Assembly (NCBI GenBank): GCA_015039315.1
Contig: WIDE01000285.1
Span: forward strand, 1 to 14,069
DNA length: 14,069 nt
From: Clavulina sp. PMI_390
Lineage: Eukaryota; Basidiomycota; Agaricomycetes; Cantharellales; Hydnaceae
Direction: 5' to 3'
Shown: one piece after another, positions 9,969 to 14,069 of the stretch
How the letters are laid out: every line of letters starts with the position of its first letter
Numbering within the stretch: the first letter of the stretch is position 1
Made by a program: the position numbers and the translations under genes
Notes under the pieces: generated by a model
Database searches by the model: none
What the model was told of the DNA's origin: nothing
What the model saw: only the letters and a program-made list of their open reading frames with translations

Positions 9969-10602
9969 TTCTGTTGTGGTGGCAGCTTGAGTGTTTGGTC
10001 AGAGCTAACAGCCGTCCACGGCGCGCGCTTTTGGCTACGCATCGCATATCCTTTACTAATAGCATAGGTATATAGTACATACCCATCGCAGATCCATCGC
10101 TTCACCTCCCAAGTCCATGAGGCGAATGTCAGAGAGCTTCAAACGCTGTCAATGAATTCGACAGTGCTCTTTTGATAGTAATCAGTCTCATCAAGCATGG
10201 GAGCTCATAGCCTACTGCGAAGCTTCTCCCATGTTTACTCGTCCGGGTACTCAGACACTGTTTATCAGTGAAGGGGCCGTTTGTTGAAAGAAAATGAGCC
10301 AACGAAGGCTTCATTGCATCATGCTTGACCTCGTGTGACACAGAAGAATGCTAATCCTGCCTTTACATCCTCACACATGCTCTCCAACTTCTCTCCATCA
10401 CGCACTGCATCCCACCTCTCATTCCCCCCCTCATGTCCTTTTTCCTCGTCAGCTTGTACAAGGCCGTTCCGCACTTTGTTATCCCATTCGGTCTTTCGTT
10501 TGTTCAGGATCCCAGCATTCTAGGATCGCTGCACCCTGAGTAGAGAATGAGGGCTGTGGATGGCGGGAGCGCAGCAGTAAATGCCTTGAGTTAGGCATTA
10601 AA
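9969..10602. other. Intergenic region between two minus-strand genes, no gene seen
   Basis: This covers the 3' end of the exonuclease gene and the promoter side of the ACT_7 gene. The short frames present on both strands have no recognisable domain. The plus strand is CT-rich around 10370-10500. A GTATGT donor near 10080 could start an intron in the ACT_7 5' leader. A six-base inverted repeat (AATGCC/GGCATT, 8-base loop, 10580-10599) sits just past the exonuclease stop. Confidence 0.5.
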
Positions 10603-13066
10603 TTATTCGAATGCGTCCAACGCTTGCTCTGAGTGGTGTGGTGGTTTGGGGGAAACAGTGGTGAGATCTGAAGGCGCAGAGCTAGAGTTGACAAGAGTTG
10701 ATGTAGACGAAGCGGGGGGAGAACTCGAAGAGGGAGATGATGAAGGATTGGTCCAGTCCAGTTGTCGAGCGAGATAGTGGACGCGGCCGAAAACAAAGTC
10801 GTATGTCTTTAGAAGATCACCAACGTTCTCGAGGACCTAACATTGCAGCAACCACGCACATGGAACAAACGTACGAGCGATCGTCAGTATTGAACTAGTG
10901 GGCTGGAATGTAGATGTAGAAGTATAATCTTTAGGAAGGAAACGCACCCTATCGTCATCATAGTCCACCGAAGTAGTCGTGCCCCCCACAAGACCCACTT
11001 ACATCCGCCCTGACAAACGCTGTCGCCAACTTCATCCCTCCGTTAGTAGCAGCTGCAGCCGCTCCTGTCCCCACGTTTCTTAACCGCGCAAAGATGCTCG
11101 TTCTCGCTTCAGACACCTTTCCGAACCCGAGACCTTGCTCCACTTTTATCTTGACAAGTCCTACACACGCACGGGCGTCCTCTTCGGGCCGATGACCTAC
11201 TACGGGAACCTGGACAGTCTCCGTCTCTGTGACGCTCGTTTCTTGTCCATCGTCACCTACGACCGTCCGTGTGGTTGTTCGTGTGGTAGAGACGATGGTT
11301 CCGACGGCTTGGATCGTGCGGCCCAGCCAGCGCTGAGAGAGCCATTTCAGCGAGGGCTTGGATGAGGGTCGTTGGAGGTTGTGATAGATCACGGAAGTAT
11401 CGATGCATCGCGCATGCGAAAGGCGTATAGCTTGGAGGTCGTTGGCGATATGGTGCCCTATGAGGATGGCGTCACTATTGGAAGGTGACATGAAGGAAAG
11501 GAGACGGGATTGGATTTGGGAGAGTGTGGTCGTAACAGGTGCAAGGAGCTCAGGGGTCATACCAGACCATCTGCAAGAAGAGGAAATGACAAGTGATCAG
11601 GTGTCTTCTGAGAATCACGAAAACTCTCGTGGCGAAGGATGCAGACTTAAACTCACTGCGTAACATAGTCCACGATTTCCTCCTCCGGCTTGACTAACTC
11701 ATCCATCAAGACCTCCTCCGTCCAAAAGTCCACCACCGCTATCCGCGCAAGCGCCTTATCGCTGATTCCCGAACCATCCTTGCGTCGCACATTCACCATC
11801 TCGCAATCAAGCGCAAGTACGACCGGCCTCTCGTCACCGGACATTGATGATGGAGAGGATGGAGGAGGGGCCTGCACCCACCCGCTCGTCGCTACGGATG
11901 GTGAGCGCGAGAGACCCCAACCGTTGGCGATACGGTGGAGGCTTGGCGAGCGTTTTGAGGATTCGAGTAGCGATGAGGAAGATGAGGGATTTTCGGTGTC
12001 GAGGAGAGCTTCGAGGCCTTCTTGCGCTAGCTCGGAGGGCGTGAGGAGCAGGGACTCGAGAGTAGTGGACTGTTCGCCGAATAAAGCTATCAACGAACGG
12101 GATTTACCCCATGTCAGAGCTGTATCGACGACTCAAACAGACACTAGTCGAAACAGACACATAAGTATACTCACATGAATCGGCTTTTGAGTTGTCCTTC
12201 TTGTTGATCCTCGATGGTCCCATCAAGAACGATGCGATGGGGTCGTAGATCTTACCTCCCTCGCCCTCAGCTCGCGTCGGCAGCCCATGGCTGAACAGTT
12301 TACTCAGTGCAGGTAGCTTGTTTTCAGGCGCTGAGCGGGCAAAGACGAGAGGGAAAGCAGGAGCTGCCCCACTTGTGGTTGCAGGTGTGGCAGCTGGGGA
12401 TGGAGTCGAGGAGGGTTTGGCGTTGGCTACGATCTCGCTTGCGGAAGGCCCGGCGAATAGTGAGCGTGGGTGGAGCTTTTGGTGGTTGCGAGAGGAAGAT
12501 GCGGAAGCTGGACTGGCGAACTTGGGTGGAGGCGCCATGCCGATCACATCAGGCGTGATGCCTGGAACGCAAAGGATGGCGACGCGTTTTGCTGCTTGTT
12601 TGCTCTGTAAGAACAGGGAGCGTTAATTAGGGCAAGGCGAATGGCATTTAGTGAACGATGTGATGCTGACTGGAAGGCCGAGGAATTTAGGCTTGTCCTG
12701 CGCAGGGGTACGCTCGATCAGAGATAACGCAACCTGTCTGAGGTCCTGTCAAGAAGCTTATTTCAACATTTCGATGCTCATGTCAAAAGGTGACTAGGAA
12801 GGAATGCTCACGGTGATGGATACAGGCAATGGGCGAGCTCTCAGCTCTGAAGAGTTGAACGCAAACACATTGCTCTCCTTCGATGCCTTTTCTTTCTTCT
12901 TCTTCTTTGCGGCAGGTGGAGTAGTTACGGAAGATGCTGTTCCGTCATTTGAAGCAGGATTATCCACGAGTGCCGCCTGACTAGCCGCGGTCGAGGGAGA
13001 TGTGGATGAAGCGTGTGATACGTCGTCGAACTTTCGTTTACGGTTCTCCGAAGTGGAGAGAGCCAT
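10603..13066 (-). CDS. REX1: Rex1-type DEDDh RNA exonuclease
   Basis: Six exons: 13066-12812, 12745-12671, 12604-12175, 12119-11657, 11570-11003 and 10836-10603; introns of 66, 66, 55, 86 and 166 nt; 674 residues. Two basic stretches, NRKRKFDD (8-15) and KKKKKEK (54-60), suggest nuclear targeting. VAILCVPGITP, near the start of exon 3, fits Rex1/REXO1 proteins. The exonuclease motifs are complete: LALDCEMV with D358 and E360, IGHHIANDL with D452, and GHRPEEDARA with H534 and D539. The joins read YVTQWSGMTPELL, as expected. Yeast Rex1 trims 3' ends of 5S rRNA and some tRNAs; the same role here is inference. Oddities are a Thr-rich insertion of about 37 residues (496-532) before the last motif, and a C-terminal stretch after 11002 that is spliced out in this model but looks coding one base out of frame. 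Assignment to Rex1 rather than another REXO paralogue is likely, not certain. Confidence 0.85.
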
Positions 13067-13362
13067 TAAAGAGTCTGCAAGACTGGATCTTAAGATAAGC
13101 AGAGTGACTGGAATGCAATTGTGAGAAAAGTCGACGCAGGACCAAAAAGTGCGCCAGTCAGAAAAGTCTGTCCTCAGTCACAGGTAATGTGACATGGATG
13201 TGACCGACTTGGGGCGTCACGCTTGTTCCTGGTTGAAGGTCCCAGTCGAGTCTGTCTTCTCCGAGGCAAAACCCTTCAAGCCCTCCAGTTATCGTTAAGT
13301 CTCCGCCCACACTCTCTGCAATAAGCTGCCCCGGATAGTGGTCATCACAGCTGTCGACTGTC
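13067..13362. promoter_or_regulatory. Divergent promoter region between REX1 and the F-box gene
   Basis: The two start codons, 13066 on the minus strand and 13363 on the plus strand, face away from each other across 296 bases, so both promoters and leaders must lie here unless there are further upstream exons. I see no clear TATA element. A minus-strand frame at 13394-13158 fills most of it and is discussed as a finding. Confidence 0.4.
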
Positions 13363-14069
13363 ATGGTGAAGACGTTCCCCTCGGAGCTCATCATCGATGT
13401 CCTGCTCTTTGTATGTGAAGGAGCTGACCATGACTACGGTCTAGACCACCCGAGCGCTTTACAAAGCCGTCTCCACGTCTCCCAAGTCTGCTCTTCTTGG
13501 CGCGACCTGGTCATTGCCACTTCTCGATTTTGGACCAATATCACTTGGTTCCCCAAGGTTTATTTTCACATCGATAATTGGAGCACGAAAATCACGCCCA
13601 AGCAAATAAGTGGCCTGGTCTACACCCTAAATTTGTTCTTAGAGCGCTCTTCGGATGCTCCTATTGATCTTTGGGTCTCCCTCACTGGAATCTTCCCCCG
13701 TAGACTGCCAATTTGTGACATCATAAACCCGCATCTGCAACGCTGCCGCTCCCTCAAGGTTATGAGCTCTACCCGGATACGTGTATGGGACGACATCTTC
13801 CCTCTCCGTGGACACTTCCCTTACCTGACTCATCTTCGAGTCCAGCGCATCATCGCCCCCCGAATCTTCCAGTTGGAGGACGCAGCTCCGCATCTCTTCC
13901 ACCTCTCCCTCGATGGGGTCGATGGGGCTGATATATCATCTCTAGCAGAGTTTAAAGGAAATTCCCAACGGACTCTTTGCTTGGCGTTTACGCGCGAGAA
14001 GGAACGGCAGGAGTATGATTCGGGCCCGTATTGGGACAAGGTGGATCGAGTGCTTCTGGACCGCAGACC
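13363..14069 (+). CDS. F-box-like protein (3' truncated)
   Basis: An ATG at 13363 opens a frame of 235 complete codons that runs off the right edge without a stop. An in-frame TAG at 13336 bounds it upstream. Residues 5 to about 60 form an F-box-like motif: FPSELIIDVLLFVCE, then LHVSQVCSSWRDLV (37-50) and FWTNI (56-60). This follows the basidiomycete pattern of P-E-L-I..I, V-C..WR and LW..I. Next come a PIDLWVSL stretch and PHLFHLSLDG, which resemble the leucine-rich repeats that usually follow. F-box proteins act as substrate receptors of SCF ubiquitin ligases through Skp1. The substrate cannot be told. Such genes are strongly expanded in Agaricomycetes. Codon use is like that of the neighbouring exonuclease. 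An additional upstream exon is possible. Confidence 0.8.
   Translation, partial: MVKTFPSELIIDVLLFVCEGADHDYGLDHPSALQSRLHVSQVCSSWRDLVIATSRFWTNITWFPKVYFHIDNWSTKITPKQISGLVYTLNLFLERSSDAPIDLWVSLTGIFPRRLPICDIINPHLQRCRSLKVMSSTRIRVWDDIFPLRGHFPYLTHLRVQRIIAPRIFQLEDAAPHLFHLSLDGVDGADISSLAEFKGNSQRTLCLAFTREKERQEYDSGPYWDKVDRVLLDRR

Noticed and set aside
10580..10599. Inverted repeat AATGCC/GGCATT with an 8-base loop as a terminator
   Set aside because: The stem is only six bases, and eukaryotic mRNA ends are not set by such hairpins; probably chance.
10479..10796. Minus-strand 105-codon frame
   Set aside because: It overlaps the last exonuclease exon in a different frame. The in-frame reading (TYDFVFGRVHYLA) fits the protein family, this one does not.
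11690..12626. Plus-strand frames of 102-162 codons
   Set aside because: They lie antisense to exonuclease exons 3 and 4, which carry clear family motifs.
13639..14039. Minus-strand frames near the right edge
   Set aside because: They are antisense to the F-box-like coding region.

Overview
The window looks like a nuclear fungal genome, most probably an Agaricomycete (mushroom-forming basidiomycete). The genes carry short spliceosomal introns (51-166 nt, GT...AG), and the protein families are typical of that group: an NLR-like WD40 protein, an F-box-like protein of the expanded basidiomycete type, a Rex1-type exonuclease and an ACT_7 protein. A Rhizoctonia-like (Ceratobasidiaceae) source is my impression from the WD40 and F-box style; it is not proven by the sequence.

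Layout. (1) 1-2161, plus: the 3' part of a long coiled-coil, low-complexity protein with a possible nuclear signal, cut by the left edge. (2) 2572-6685, minus: a four-exon gene that I reconstruct as one 1307-residue protein. It joins an N-terminal domain of unknown function, the helical region that normally follows a NACHT NTPase, and a WD40 array of about 14-15 blades. No NACHT P-loop lies between them. (3) 6732-9284: about 2.5 kb with no recognisable gene, purine-rich on the plus strand for much of its length. (4) 9285-9968, minus: a small three-exon ACT_7-domain gene, visible only after splicing. (5) 10603-13066, minus: a six-exon DEDDh RNA exonuclease of the Rex1 type. (6) 13363-14069, plus: the 5' part of an F-box-like gene, divergent from the exonuclease and cut by the right edge.

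The genes do not form a pathway. RNA 3'-end trimming (Rex1) and ACT_7 are housekeeping-like functions, while the NLR-like WD40 gene and the F-box gene belong to fast-evolving accessory families. The most notable object is the NLR-like gene. It appears to have lost (or never had) its NTPase core. Its WD40 array has twelve 129-bp units differing mainly at a few positions per blade, with a recent duplication offset by exactly seven units (903 bp), which is one full propeller turn. A second point is a G6 run in the exonuclease gene that puts a conserved-looking C-terminal segment one base out of frame, unless that stretch is spliced out.

All splice sites were assigned by eye from GT/AG signals, reading frame and family resemblance. 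No alignment or transcript evidence was available.
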